Position numbers and translations under genes: made by a program. This document shows, one piece after another, positions 1 through 7,454 of a stretch of 64,000 bases of DNA (its first letter is position 1; every line of letters begins with the position of its first letter). The notes beneath the pieces are model-generated. The model worked only from the letters and a program-made list of their open reading frames with translations. It was not told where the DNA came from and searched no databases. This stretch comes from Nocardioides sp. QY071 (GTDB taxonomy: Bacteria; Actinomycetota; Actinomycetes; Propionibacteriales; Nocardioidaceae). Location: NCBI RefSeq assembly GCF_029961765.1, contig NZ_CP124681.1, positions 4,154,001-4,218,000 on the forward strand. Reading direction: 5' to 3'.

Positions 1-105
1 ATCGGCGAGCTGGCCGGCGACACCCTCGACGAGGACGCCCTGCTGCACGCGGTCCACCAGGCCGACACCGAGATCCAGACCGACCTCCAGGAGCACCTGT
101 CATGA
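1..105 (+). CDS. C-terminal end of an upstream gene, probably a sugar ABC transporter ATPase
   Basis: Only the last 34 codons are present, open from the first base and ending in TGA at 103-105. The tail is acidic and carries no diagnostic motif. Its stop overlaps the start of the RbsC-type permease (ATGA at 102-105), so the two are translationally coupled. In ribose-type importers the gene directly before the permease is usually the double-domain ATPase (RbsA type), so that is the likeliest identity. This is inference from context; nothing in the fragment itself proves it. Confidence 0.5.
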   Translation: MGELAGDTLDEDALLHAVHQADTEIQTDLQEHLS

Positions 106-1106
106 ACGCCTCCCTCAACCTGCGCCAGCTCGCGCGCTACCCGCTGATCCCGGTCATCGTCGCGATGGCGATCGGCTTCGAGCTCGCGACCGGCAGCTTC
201 GTCGGCAGCCAGAACCTGCTCGGGATCGCCACCGACAGCGCGACCCTCGCGATCGTCGCGGTGCCCTCGGCGCTGCTGGTCATCAGCGGCTACCTCGACC
301 TGTCGGTCGGCTCGACCTACGCGCTCGGCGCGGTCGCCGCCGGCTGGCTCGCCTCCGAGCACGGCGGCAGCCTGCTCACCTGCGTGCTGCTCTCGCTGCT
401 CGCCGGGCTGGCGGTCGGCGCGGTCAACGGGTTCCTGTGCTGCGTGGTCGGGCTCTCGCCGTTCATCGTCACCCTCGGCACGCTCACCGCCGTCCGCGGC
501 CTCGCCCAGCAGTTCGCGCCGCTGCCGCTGACCAGCTTCGGCGACTCGTTCGCGTGGCTCGGCGGGGCGAAGGTCGCCGGGCTGCCGTCGCCGGTCGTGA
601 TCGCGCTGGTCGTGGTGCTCGTCGCCGGGGCGATCCTGGCGCTGACCCCGGTCGGGCGGCACATCTACGCGATCGGCGTCTCCCGCGAGGCGGCGTACCT
701 CTCCGGCGTGCGGGTCCGCACCGTCCCCTTCGCCCTCTTCCTCGCCACCGGCGCCAGCGCCGCGCTGGCCGGCGCGATCAAGGCCTCGGTGCTCGGCGCC
801 GTGCAGTCGGGTACGGCGGGCAGCGGCTTCGAGCTCGCCGTGCTGACCGCGGTCCTGGTCGGCGGCGTCGCCCTCACCGGGGGCTCGGGCACGCTGTTCG
901 GCGTGGTGCTCGGCGTGGCCTTCCTCGGCATCCTGCAGAACGGGCTGACCCTGGTCGGCGTGCCGACCTTCTGGCAGCAGGTCGCCCAGGGTCTCGCGCT
1001 CGTCGTCGCGGCCGGCCTGGCCTACCTCGCGCCGCGGCTCGAGGCGTTGGCCGCGGTGCGGCCCACCGCTCCACGCCGGCCGCTCGCCGAGGCCGCGACC
1101 ACCTGA
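102..1106 (+). CDS. Sugar ABC transporter permease (RbsC/BPD_transp_2 type)
   Basis: This 334-aa polytopic protein has about nine hydrophobic segments and is typical in length for ribose/simple-sugar importer permeases. The family motif region with Gly-Tyr-Leu-Asp-Leu-Ser-Val-Gly after the second membrane segment (residues ~66-73) is clear, and the cytoplasmic EAA-type loop that docks on the ATPase lies near residues 195-215. It would form the membrane channel with the upstream ATPase and an unseen periplasmic-type binding lipoprotein. The start overlaps the preceding stop by 4 nt. The C-terminal tail is Arg/Pro/Ala-rich and cytoplasmic. The substrate cannot be read from the sequence; pentoses, nucleosides or autoinducer-like sugars are all handled by this family. 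Confidence 0.9.
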   Translation: MNASLNLRQLARYPLIPVIVAMAIGFELATGSFVGSQNLLGIATDSATLAIVAVPSALLVISGYLDLSVGSTYALGAVAAGWLASEHGGSLLTCVLLSLLAGLAVGAVNGFLCCVVGLSPFIVTLGTLTAVRGLAQQFAPLPLTSFGDSFAWLGGAKVAGLPSPVVIALVVVLVAGAILALTPVGRHIYAIGVSREAAYLSGVRVRTVPFALFLATGASAALAGAIKASVLGAVQSGTAGSGFELAVLTAVLVGGVALTGGSGTLFGVVLGVAFLGILQNGLTLVGVPTFWQQVAQGLALVVAAGLAYLAPRLEALAAVRPTAPRRPLAEAATT

Positions 1107-1133
1107 CCCTCTTCCACGAAGCGAAGTCTGTTT

Positions 1134-1139
1134 TAGAAT
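1134..1139 (+). promoter_or_regulatory. -10 element for leaderless transcription of the ArsR-like gene
   Basis: TAGAAT matches the TANNNT -10 consensus and ends 6 nt before the GTG at 1146, so the transcript would begin at or next to the start codon. No Shine-Dalgarno sequence precedes the gene. It lies in the 39-nt gap after the permease stop, so the regulator can be transcribed separately from the transporter. The identical hexamer at the same spacing precedes the DUF222 gene at 4362. Confidence 0.5.
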
Positions 1140-1145
1140 CTTCGC

Positions 1146-1844
1146 GTGGACCTCGAGACCGGTGCCGTCGCGATCGGCGTACTCGCCGACCCGACCCGGC
1201 GCGCCCTCTACGAATACGTCGCCGGGCAGCCCGACGCCGTCGGACGCGACGCGACCGCCGCGGCCCTCGACATCCCCAAGCACACGGTGAGCTTCCATCT
1301 CGACCGGCTGGCCGAGGAGGGCCTGCTCGACGTGGAGTTCCGCCGGCTCAGCGGGCGCAGCGGGCCGGGGGCCGGACGGCCGAGCAAGCTCTACCGGCGC
1401 GCGACCCGCGAGTTCGCGGTCACCCTCCCGCCCCGGCGCTACGACCTGGTCGGCGACATCCTCGCCGCGGCGGTCGCCCGGGCCGGCGCGGGCGAGGACC
1501 TCGACGCGGCGCTCGCCGCGTCCGCGCACGCCGAGGGGCGGTCCGTGGCGGGCGAGGCCTCCGGCGTGGCCGCTCATCCAGGGCTGTCCGACCTCGCCGC
1601 GGTGCTCTCCGGCCAGGGCTACGAGCCCTCCGTCTCACCCGAAGCGGTGTGCCTGGCGAACTGCCCCTTCGACGCGCTCGCCCAGAAGCACACCGCCCTC
1701 GTCTGCGGCCTCAACCGGTCCTTCGTCCAGGGCGTCGCCGACGGGCTCGGCTGCACCGGTGTCACCGCCCACCTCGAGCCCGACCCCGGGCACTGCTGCG
1801 TGACCGTGCGGACCGATGGACAAGCACCCGGCAGCGGAGAATGA
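1146..1844 (+). CDS. ArsR-like winged-helix regulator with cysteine-rich C-terminal domain
   Basis: This 232-aa protein has an N-terminal winged helix (residues ~5-75, with LADPTRRALYEYV and the recognition region KHTVSFHLDRLAEEGLL) and a C-terminal domain with Cys169, Cys173, Cys187, Cys203, Cys217 and Cys218. The Cys-x3-Cys-Pro-Phe segment followed by a Cys-Gly-Leu helix recalls SufR-like and related regulators that bind an iron-sulfur cluster or metal, so redox or metal sensing is plausible but unproven. The start is GTG with no ribosome binding site, matching the leaderless promoter just upstream. It could control itself, the sugar transporter before it, or the methyltransferase after it, whose start lies only 7 nt beyond its stop. 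Confidence 0.8.
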   Translation: MDLETGAVAIGVLADPTRRALYEYVAGQPDAVGRDATAAALDIPKHTVSFHLDRLAEEGLLDVEFRRLSGRSGPGAGRPSKLYRRATREFAVTLPPRRYDLVGDILAAAVARAGAGEDLDAALAASAHAEGRSVAGEASGVAAHPGLSDLAAVLSGQGYEPSVSPEAVCLANCPFDALAQKHTALVCGLNRSFVQGVADGLGCTGVTAHLEPDPGHCCVTVRTDGQAPGSGE

Positions 1845-1851
1845 TCGCGGC

Positions 1852-2616
1852 ATGGCCATGTTCGAGGTGGCGGACGCCTACATCAGCTTCATGGGGAGGT
1901 TCTCCACTCCCCTCGCGCCGCTGTTCGCCGACGTCGGCCTCGCCGGCGTCGGCGCGTCCGCGGCCGTTCTCGACGTCGGGTGCGGTCCGGGGATGCTGAC
2001 CGCCGAGCTCGTACGACGACAGGGCGCCGCCCGGGTCGCCGCCGTCGACCCGGTCGCCACCTTCGTGGCCGCCGCCGCTGCCGCCCACCCGGATGCCGAC
2101 GTACGCCGGGCGTCGGCGGAGGACCTCCCCTTCCCCGACGAGTCCTTCGACGCCACCCTCGCCCAGCTCGTCGTGCACTTCATGTCGGACGCTCCTGCCG
2201 GCCTTGCCGAGATGCGGCGCGTGACCCGCCCCGGCGGCCGGGTCAGCGCCTGCGTGTGGGACCACGGCGGCGGCACCGGCCCCCTGTCGGCATTCTGGCG
2301 CGCCGTCCTCGCCGTCGACCCCACCGTCACCGACGAGGCAGCGCTCCCTGGATCCAACGCCGGCGACCTGGCCGCGCTGATGGTCGCCGCGGGCCTGCGC
2401 GAGGTCACCGAGGTGCCACTGACCGTCACCGTCCCGTTCGCCACCTTCGACGAGTGGTGGGAGCCCTACACCTTCGGGGTCGGGACTGCCGGGGTCGCGT
2501 TCGACGCACTTTCTCCCGAGCAGCAGGAACGGGTGGTCGACCTCCTCCGCACCGAGCTCGGCGACGGGCCGTTCACGATGTCGGCGACGGCGTGGGCAGG
2601 GTCCGGTGTCCGCTGA
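1852..2616 (+). CDS. Class I SAM-dependent methyltransferase
   Basis: The protein (254 aa from this start) has a Methyltransf_11-type Rossmann fold. SAM-binding motif I is VLDVGCGPG, followed by an acidic loop at AVDP, and a motif IV region around FDATLAQLVVHFM. Family members commonly begin M-x-M-F close to the FMGR motif, which supports ATG 1852, preceded by GGAGA at 1836-1840. An in-frame ATG at 1816 would add 12 residues and overlap the regulator. The substrate is unknown; this subgroup includes ubiquinone/menaquinone-biosynthesis-like and many small-molecule methyltransferases. It follows the regulator closely and overlaps the next small gene, so the three are probably cotranscribed. Confidence 0.85.
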   Translation: MAMFEVADAYISFMGRFSTPLAPLFADVGLAGVGASAAVLDVGCGPGMLTAELVRRQGAARVAAVDPVATFVAAAAAAHPDADVRRASAEDLPFPDESFDATLAQLVVHFMSDAPAGLAEMRRVTRPGGRVSACVWDHGGGTGPLSAFWRAVLAVDPTVTDEAALPGSNAGDLAALMVAAGLREVTEVPLTVTVPFATFDEWWEPYTFGVGTAGVAFDALSPEQQERVVDLLRTELGDGPFTMSATAWAGSGVR

Positions 2617-2785
2617 CGGCTCCGATCCCGCACGGGCCGCGCTCGACCGCTGGATCCTGTCCGGTGGCCACTGGGAGGTGGTCAGCGAGCGGGACGGCCT
2701 GGCCACGGTCGCGCTGATGACGTGTGACGGCGGGCAGGAGATGGAGCGGGTCGTCGTACCGGTGACGGGGTTGCCGCACGGCTGA
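2606..2785 (+). CDS. Small conserved actinobacterial protein of 59 aa, unknown function
   Basis: The GTG start lies inside the methyltransferase stop region (overlap 2606-2616) and the frame runs to TGA 2783-2785. The product begins with a helix containing ALDRWILSGG, followed by beta-like segments WEVVSERDG and ATVALMTCDGG, then ERVVVPV. This layout (a Trp-rich start and a Thr-Cys-Asp-Gly-Gly turn) recurs in very small actinobacterial proteins, as far as I recall from the family. No catalytic motif or signal is visible. The overlap implies translational coupling to the methyltransferase. The coding call rests on the conserved-looking peptide and gene overlap; function is unknown. Confidence 0.6.
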   Translation: MSADGSDPARAALDRWILSGGHWEVVSERDGLATVALMTCDGGQEMERVVVPVTGLPHG

Positions 2786-2794
2786 GGTCCGTCG

Positions 2795-2899
2795 TCAGTC
2801 CTCGTCGATGAGCAGCTCTCCGTCGGCGTCGCGGTGCTCGGTCGGAGAAACGTCCGAGTTCCCGGCGTGCCGGACGTGCCAGAGCAAGAAGACCTCCAC
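2795..2899 (-). pseudogene. Remnant or shortened copy of a small MEVFLLWHVRHA-type protein
   Basis: A 34-codon minus-strand frame opens with GTG and encodes VEVFLLWHVRHA, then TEHRDADGELLIDED and a stop. Longer actinobacterial proteins of about 80-100 aa that I recall begin the same way and continue with a Lys-Leu-(Leu/Ile)-Gly-x-Tyr-Ser segment, which is missing here. The simplest reading is a gene truncated by a premature stop. A genuine microprotein is possible. No ribosome binding site is visible. The family resemblance is from memory and needs a search. Confidence 0.35.
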
Positions 2900-2949
2900 C
2901 GCGCCAGCGTAGGCACCCGGGACTACGCCGGTCCCTCAGCTCCCGGATG

Positions 2950-4362
2950 TCAGGCCGCTCGTGGTTGTGCTGGTCGGTAGACGATCCCTGCCTTGCGGTG
3001 GTCGTCCAGCGTGCGCCGGGGTGGTGGGGTCCAGACGGGGTGTCCGGTGTCGTGGTCGATGTGGACCGCCCAGGGCGTCTGGTGGATGAGGACGTGGTGG
3101 TGGCGACACAGCATCACGAGGTTGTCGAGGCTGGTGGGGCCACCGTCGGCCCAGTGGACGACGTGGTGGGCATCGCACGCCAGCGGCATCCGGGTGCAGC
3201 CGGGGAACGCGCAGTGCCGGTCCCGGATGAGCAGTGCCGTCCAGATCGCCGCGGTGACCAGACGTTGGGCGCGGCCGACGTCGAGCACTTGGCCGTGCGC
3301 GCCGAGGACGCCGGGGATGATCTCGGCGTCACAGGCCATCCGGCGTACGGCGGTCGCGGAGAACCGGGCCCCGGTCGGGGTCTGCCCGTTGCGGGCAAGA
3401 CCGGCGTCAATGACCTTCTGCTCGAGTGAGTCTTGGTCGATGAGCACCACCACGCGGGGCTTGGCACCGTGGTCACGCGGTAGCTGGTCGTCGGTCGCGG
3501 CGAGCCGGTCACACACGTCGACCAGGGCGTCCCACAACCGGGCACCGGCCTCCCTCGGGTCGCGACCGTCGTGCCCACAGCCCGGGGTCAGGCAGGGCGC
3601 CGCGGTGGCGACACCGTCCTCGTCGAACATCGCCTGGCCGGGTCGGCGGTTCACGCCGCCACACGCACCGGGCTCGGTGGTGACGGGCGCTGCGAGGGGG
3701 TGGAGGGTGGCCTTGATCCTCTCGGCGTCCTCCGCCGTGCCGTAGCCCTTGACCCTGACCCCGCCGTGGCCGTCCTCGGCGAACGAGAGATGCCGGGCGT
3801 GGTGGGCGCCGCGTTCGGCCTTGGCCTTCTCCTTCTCACTGTTCACGACCGTGGCGTCGGGGTCGAGGTCGCGCACCACGTCACCGAACGCGGTCTGCAG
3901 ATCACTGGCGTCGTGGCCATGGGTGTCGACCAGGTCGAGCATCCGTGCGGCGACAGTGGTGCGGAACTCGTGCACCCGGGGCAGGGTGTGGACCTTGGCC
4001 GCGATCGCCCGAGCCTGGGGTAACGTCACCCGTCCGGTCTCGAGGGCCGCTTGGACCTCGGGGAGATCACGCAGCTGCTCGACGGTCCGGACCAGCCCAC
4101 CACCGGTGCCCTTGTGACCACCGGTCAGGTGGGTCAGGAAGTCCTTGACCGACGCCCACCCCAACGGATGTAGCGCGTCGGTCGCTTCGAGCCGGTCGAT
4201 CCCCCGCAACAGGGCGGCGTCCAGGAACGACCGTGCCGCGACGATCGACTCCATCACCGCCACCGCCTCCGGGCCCGTCACACTGTCCCAGTTCCAACCG
4301 GCCAGCTCCGCGGCACGCTCGACCACAGCAGTGGCCTGGTCGAGCGTCCCGGGAGAAGACAT
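2950..4362 (-). CDS. DUF222 (13E12 repeat-type) protein with C-terminal HNH endonuclease domain
   Basis: This 470-aa protein has an N-terminal helical DUF222 domain (residues ~20-330) and a C-terminal HNH nuclease module (~382-425). The HNH module shows the paired Cys motif CAFPGC, the catalytic-type DAHHVVHWADGG, and a final CRHHH. It matches the REP13E12 family, abundant in mycobacteria and Nocardioides, whose role is unclear but associated with mobile DNA and the SOS response. The start ATG has no Shine-Dalgarno; instead TAGAAT lies 6 nt upstream and abuts a perfect LexA box, so expression should be leaderless and induced by DNA damage. It faces away from the 4422 gene across the same control region. 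Confidence 0.9.
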   Translation of the reverse strand: MSSPGTLDQATAVVERAAELAGWNWDSVTGPEAVAVMESIVAARSFLDAALLRGIDRLEATDALHPLGWASVKDFLTHLTGGHKGTGGGLVRTVEQLRDLPEVQAALETGRVTLPQARAIAAKVHTLPRVHEFRTTVAARMLDLVDTHGHDASDLQTAFGDVVRDLDPDATVVNSEKEKAKAERGAHHARHLSFAEDGHGGVRVKGYGTAEDAERIKATLHPLAAPVTTEPGACGGVNRRPGQAMFDEDGVATAAPCLTPGCGHDGRDPREAGARLWDALVDVCDRLAATDDQLPRDHGAKPRVVVLIDQDSLEQKVIDAGLARNGQTPTGARFSATAVRRMACDAEIIPGVLGAHGQVLDVGRAQRLVTAAIWTALLIRDRHCAFPGCTRMPLACDAHHVVHWADGGPTSLDNLVMLCRHHHVLIHQTPWAVHIDHDTGHPVWTPPPRRTLDDHRKAGIVYRPAQPRAA

Positions 4363-4368
4363 GCGCTC

Positions 4369-4391
4369 ATTCTACTCGAACATGTGTTCGA
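4369..4391 (-). promoter_or_regulatory. LexA SOS box next to a leaderless -10 element
   Basis: Bases 4376-4391 read TCGAACATGTGTTCGA, a perfect 16-bp palindrome that fits the actinobacterial SOS consensus TCGAAC-N4-GTTCGA. On the minus strand the -10 hexamer TAGAAT occupies 4374-4369, one base from the box, and the DUF222-HNH start codon follows 6 nt later. LexA bound here would cover the promoter spacer and block RNA polymerase. The box also lies 31 bp before the plus-strand gene at 4422, so both could respond. Several M. tuberculosis 13E12 genes are known LexA targets, which agrees with this arrangement. Confidence 0.85.
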
Positions 4392-4421
4392 ACACAAGGA
4401 TGCCCGAGCCGTCTCCTTGTG

Positions 4422-4889
4422 ATGTCTCAAGACATCGCGTGGAATCCTTGGGACGTGCCCTTCCCGGCGGCGGTCGATCCAGAGATGGTTGGCAAGTACC
4501 CGGCCCGTGCTCATGCGGGCGGCGGCTACGTGTGGGACGAAGTTCTGGAGTACCGCGTCTGGTGCTATCTGGGCCGGGGCACCGAAGACGTCGCCGACGA
4601 AGACGACTACTTCTACGCGTTCGGCACCTACGAGGAGGCGAAGGCAGCATCCGCGAGGTTGGTCGGAGCCAAAGAGCCGCTGGCCCTAGTGCGACAAGTT
4701 GAGTACATCGACGAAACTGAAGCCGGGGACTACCGGCACGTCAGGCAGGAGCGGGTCACCGAATGGCCGGTCGAGTTCTTGTCCCGACCGAACCGCGACG
4801 ATCGCACCATCCCAGAGTTCCTCGCCGTCGATGCGCCGCCCAACCGACTCGCCATCTTGCGTGGCGAGGCACCTCCCCCCACGGCATAG
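4422..4889 (+). CDS. Conserved hypothetical protein, 155 aa
   Basis: The start ATG 4422 gives a product beginning MSQDIAWNPWDVPFP, rich in aromatic residues, with GYVWDEVLEYRVWCY, a DYFYAF segment, a helix TYEEAKAAS, and a C-terminal stretch ERVTEWPVEFLSRP ending in APPNRLAIL. The frame is open further upstream, but that part overlaps the DUF222 gene and reads as Pro/Ser-rich shadow. No catalytic motif, signal peptide or membrane segment is visible. Related database proteins are, as I recall, sometimes labelled GCN5-like acetyltransferases; I see no acetyl-CoA binding loop (R/Q-x-x-G-x-G/A), so I do not adopt that name. No strong ribosome binding site is present. Confidence 0.75.
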   Translation: MSQDIAWNPWDVPFPAAVDPEMVGKYPARAHAGGGYVWDEVLEYRVWCYLGRGTEDVADEDDYFYAFGTYEEAKAASARLVGAKEPLALVRQVEYIDETEAGDYRHVRQERVTEWPVEFLSRPNRDDRTIPEFLAVDAPPNRLAILRGEAPPPTA

Positions 4890-4976
4890 CCCGACCCCGC
4901 CGATAGGCGTTGAGCGAAACGCGGCATGATCGGGCGCTCCGCCCCGACAGCAGCATTAGCTTTCATCGCTGCGGGA

Positions 4977-5192
4977 TCAGATCGGGCGCGCGTTGTTCGC
5001 GAGAAAGGCGAACCCGTCCTGATCGGCCGCCTCGAAGTCGAAGTCGACGCGGTCGCCGGGCTTCAAGGTCTTGAAGCCCGGCACATCAACGGCGCTGAAG
5101 TGAGCCCAGCATCCCCCCGGCGTCTCGGGCGAATCAAAGACGCCCCAGCCCTCCTCGTCATGCCACAGGCGAACTGTTCCCTGGACTCTCAT
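4977..5192 (-). CDS. Cold-shock-domain protein, divergent
   Basis: The 71-aa product aligns with CspA-type single-stranded nucleic acid binding proteins. It has GTVRLWHDEEGWGVF at the RNP1 position, CWAHFSAV at RNP2, and LKPGDRVDFDFE in the fourth strand. The usual RNP1 core (Lys-Gly-Phe-Gly-Phe-Ile) is changed to Glu-Gly-Trp-Gly-Val-Phe, and RNP2 (Val-Phe-Val-His) to Cys-Trp-Ala-His, so it belongs to a divergent subgroup and may bind nucleic acid differently from CspA. It is monocistronic, with a 90-bp gap to the permease gene. Length is normal for the family. Confidence 0.85.
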   Translation of the reverse strand: MRVQGTVRLWHDEEGWGVFDSPETPGGCWAHFSAVDVPGFKTLKPGDRVDFDFEAADQDGFAFLANNARPI

Positions 5193-5282
5193 AGCGTGAG
5201 CCTAGGCGACCGGTGTACGCGCGTCCCATGACCAGAACTAGCCCCGATATCGGCAGATCCGGTCACCCAACCGGCCACCTCG

Positions 5283-6704
5283 TCACGAAGCCGCGCCTCC
5301 CTCGATCTCCTCCTCCACCGGGTCCGGCAACGTCCACCGGTCCCCACGCCGCGGGTGGATGAACCCGAAGTAGTAGGCGACCCCGACCGCGACCGTCACG
5401 AGCCCGATGACCAGCTGGGACGGCGCGTCCCGGCCGACCTCGACGCAGACGTAGACCATCCCCGCGACGAGCAGCACGGGCGGGAGCGGCCACAGGGGCA
5501 TCCGGTAGCCGCGCGAGGAGGCCGCGCCGGGCCGCCGCAGCCGCAGGGCACACGCGCCGACGACGAGGTAGACCAGGGCGACCGAGGCGCCGGTGGCGGT
5601 GATCAGCCACGACAGCGGGATGAACACGGCGGTCAGGGTGGAGAGGGCGCCGACGAGGAAGGTGGCGTTGACGGGCGAGCGGAAGCGGGGGTGGATCCGG
5701 CCGAGGACGTCGTCGACGGGGCCGGGCCAGGAGCGGTCGCGGGCCGAGGCGTAGACGAGTCGGGCGATCTGGATGATCACGGCGATGACCGCGTTCACGA
5801 TGGCGAGCGCGATGCCGACGCTGACGGCGGTGTTGAGGGCCGAGCCACCGCGCTCGAGCAGGAAGTAGTTCATCGGGGCGTCGCTGCCGAGCAGCGCCTC
5901 CATGCTGGGGGCGCCGATCACAACGGCGGCGAGAGGGATGATCTCGACCAGCGCGGTCACGACCAGCGAGACCAGGATGACGCGGCCGATGGTGCGGTTG
6001 GCGTCCTTGGTCTCCTCGACGTAGTAGACCGCGGCGCCGTACCCGTTGAACGCGAAGAGCGCGACCGGCAGCAGCGCGATGATCGCGGCGACGCCGACGG
6101 TCTGGAGACCGTGGTCGCCCGCGGTCTGCGCGGAGAGGAAGGCGCCCGGGCCGCGCTCGGGGTGGAGGAAGCCGAGGACGGTGAGTACGACGAGCGCGAG
6201 CAGCTCGGTCGCGAGGAAGACGCCGGTCACCCAGGCGTTGGTGCGGATGTCGAGAGCGGCGACGACCGTGGTCGCGACGATCACGACCGCGCCGACCCAG
6301 ACCCCGTCGAGCGCCGACCAGGCGGCGCTCAGGTAGTCGCCGGTGCCGAGCGCGATCACGGCGATGATCAGGATCCCGTTGACCATCGTGAGCATGAAGG
6401 TGCCGAACCCCAGGGGACGGCCGAGCAGGCGGGCGGCCCAGGTGTACTCGCCGCCGGTGACCGGGTACGTCGCGGACAGCTCGGCGTAGCAGATGCCGAC
6501 GAGCACCGCGGCCAGCGCCGCGAGCCCGAGCGTGAGCACCGAGGCGCCGCCCACGCCCAGCAGGATCGCCGGGACGATGATGAAGACGCTGGAGGCCGGC
6601 GTCACCGACGACAGCGTGATGAGGATGTTCTCGCGCATCGACAGCGATCGCGCGAGCTCCTGCTCGTAGCGGCCGGCGGAGACGGCCTGGTGCAGCTCGG
6701 ACAT
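5283..6704 (-). CDS. APC-superfamily amino acid permease
   Basis: About twelve hydrophobic segments over 473 aa and an N-terminal substrate-binding loop (SSVTPASSVFIIVPAIL) identify an amino acid/polyamine/organocation permease. The start ATG 6704 is preceded by AAGGGG and is preferred over an in-frame upstream start at 6758, which would put 18 codons over the operator. A 23-bp palindrome sits in the short leader, and the TetR gene is divergent. The neighbouring DmpA-type peptidase suggests uptake of an amino acid, amino-acid amide or beta-peptide breakdown product. The exact substrate is not readable. The C-terminus is acidic and cytoplasmic. Confidence 0.88.
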   Translation of the reverse strand: MSELHQAVSAGRYEQELARSLSMRENILITLSSVTPASSVFIIVPAILLGVGGASVLTLGLAALAAVLVGICYAELSATYPVTGGEYTWAARLLGRPLGFGTFMLTMVNGILIIAVIALGTGDYLSAAWSALDGVWVGAVVIVATTVVAALDIRTNAWVTGVFLATELLALVVLTVLGFLHPERGPGAFLSAQTAGDHGLQTVGVAAIIALLPVALFAFNGYGAAVYYVEETKDANRTIGRVILVSLVVTALVEIIPLAAVVIGAPSMEALLGSDAPMNYFLLERGGSALNTAVSVGIALAIVNAVIAVIIQIARLVYASARDRSWPGPVDDVLGRIHPRFRSPVNATFLVGALSTLTAVFIPLSWLITATGASVALVYLVVGACALRLRRPGAASSRGYRMPLWPLPPVLLVAGMVYVCVEVGRDAPSQLVIGLVTVAVGVAYYFGFIHPRRGDRWTLPDPVEEEIEGGAAS

Positions 6705-6714
6705 GGCACCCCTT

Positions 6715-6737
6715 TTCTTTGACGCTGAATCAAAGAA
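6715..6737. promoter_or_regulatory. Palindromic operator in the permease leader
   Basis: Arms TTCTTTGA (6715-6722) and TCAAAGAA (6730-6737) are perfect reverse complements around a 7-nt spacer. The site covers the region just upstream of the permease ribosome binding site, where a bound repressor would block transcription. It differs in sequence from the palindrome at 6781-6801, so the intergenic region may carry two classes of site. Confidence 0.5.
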
Positions 6738-6780
6738 CTGATTGGATACCGCTGTCAATAGGCAATCTGTAACCTCTGCA

Positions 6781-6801
6781 TTCCTGACGAAGCGTCAGGA
6801 A
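6781..6801. promoter_or_regulatory. Perfect palindrome, likely TetR operator
   Basis: Arms TTCCTGACG (6781-6789) and CGTCAGGAA (6793-6801) flank the 3-nt centre AAG. The 9+3+9 layout is typical of TetR-family operators of the TTGACG-N3-CGTCAA kind. It ends 20 bp before the TetR start codon, so autoregulation is expected, with control of the divergent permease from the same region. Confidence 0.6.
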
Positions 6802-6821
6802 GAGCAGCGAGGAGGCACGGG

Positions 6822-7454
6822 GTGGCACGGTTCAAGGACCAGGAGCAGCGGCGCGACCAGATCGTGGCGGCCGCCCTCCAGGTGCTGCGCGAGGTCGGGG
6901 CCGCCGGCCTGAGGATCCGCGACGTCGCGGCGCGCGCAGGCGTCTCCACCGGCACCGTGCACTACTACTTCGACGACGTGCAGGGCCTGCTCAACGAGGT
7001 CCACGCCCGGGCTCGCAAGCGGTTCTACGACGACCGGCTCTCGCTGGTCACCCAGTACCCCGACGCCCGCGACAAGCTGGTCGCCACCATCCGCGGCGGC
7101 CTGCCGTCCTCCCCCGACGACGACCTGGTCGGCGCGCTCTACCAGCTCGACGGGCACCTTCGGCTGCGCGAGGACAATGCCGACCTGTTCGCCGCCCTCT
7201 ACGACACCCAGGTCGCGATCTACGTCGGCATCCTCGAGGTCGGCGTGGCCCAGGGCCACTTCGCCCTCACCTCCGAGGCCACCGACATCGCGCAGAACCT
7301 GGTCGCGCTCGAGGACGCGTACGGCGAGCACATCGTCATCGGCATCCGCTCCCTCGACTACGACCGCACCGTGGCACTGATCTGCGGGTACGCCCGCCTC
7401 GCCACCGGCTGCGCCGACATCCTTCCCGAACGAGAGGTCATCCGTGCCCACTGA
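6822..7454 (+). CDS. TetR-family transcriptional regulator
   Basis: This 210-aa protein has the N-terminal TetR helix-turn-helix at residues ~10-56 (IVAAALQVLREVG, then DVAARAGVSTGTVHYYFDD) followed by an all-helical ligand and dimerisation domain. The start is GTG 6822, preceded by an AGGAGG ribosome binding site; no other start fits as well. It is divergent from the amino acid permease and overlaps the peptidase gene by 11 bp, so it very probably controls both as a catabolic unit. A perfect palindrome just upstream is the likely operator. The ligand may be the transported amino compound, by analogy with BetI-like or PuuR-like circuits. Confidence 0.9.
   Translation: MARFKDQEQRRDQIVAAALQVLREVGAAGLRIRDVAARAGVSTGTVHYYFDDVQGLLNEVHARARKRFYDDRLSLVTQYPDARDKLVATIRGGLPSSPDDDLVGALYQLDGHLRLREDNADLFAALYDTQVAIYVGILEVGVAQGHFALTSEATDIAQNLVALEDAYGEHIVIGIRSLDYDRTVALICGYARLATGCADILPEREVIRAH

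Noticed and set aside
4233..4421. Upstream extension of the 155-aa hypothetical protein
   Set aside because: The added 63 residues are Pro/Ser/Arg-rich, overlap the DUF222 gene antisense and would span the SOS box.
4422..4889. GCN5-type acetyltransferase
   Set aside because: No acetyl-CoA pyrophosphate-binding loop or GNAT strand order is visible; left as unknown.
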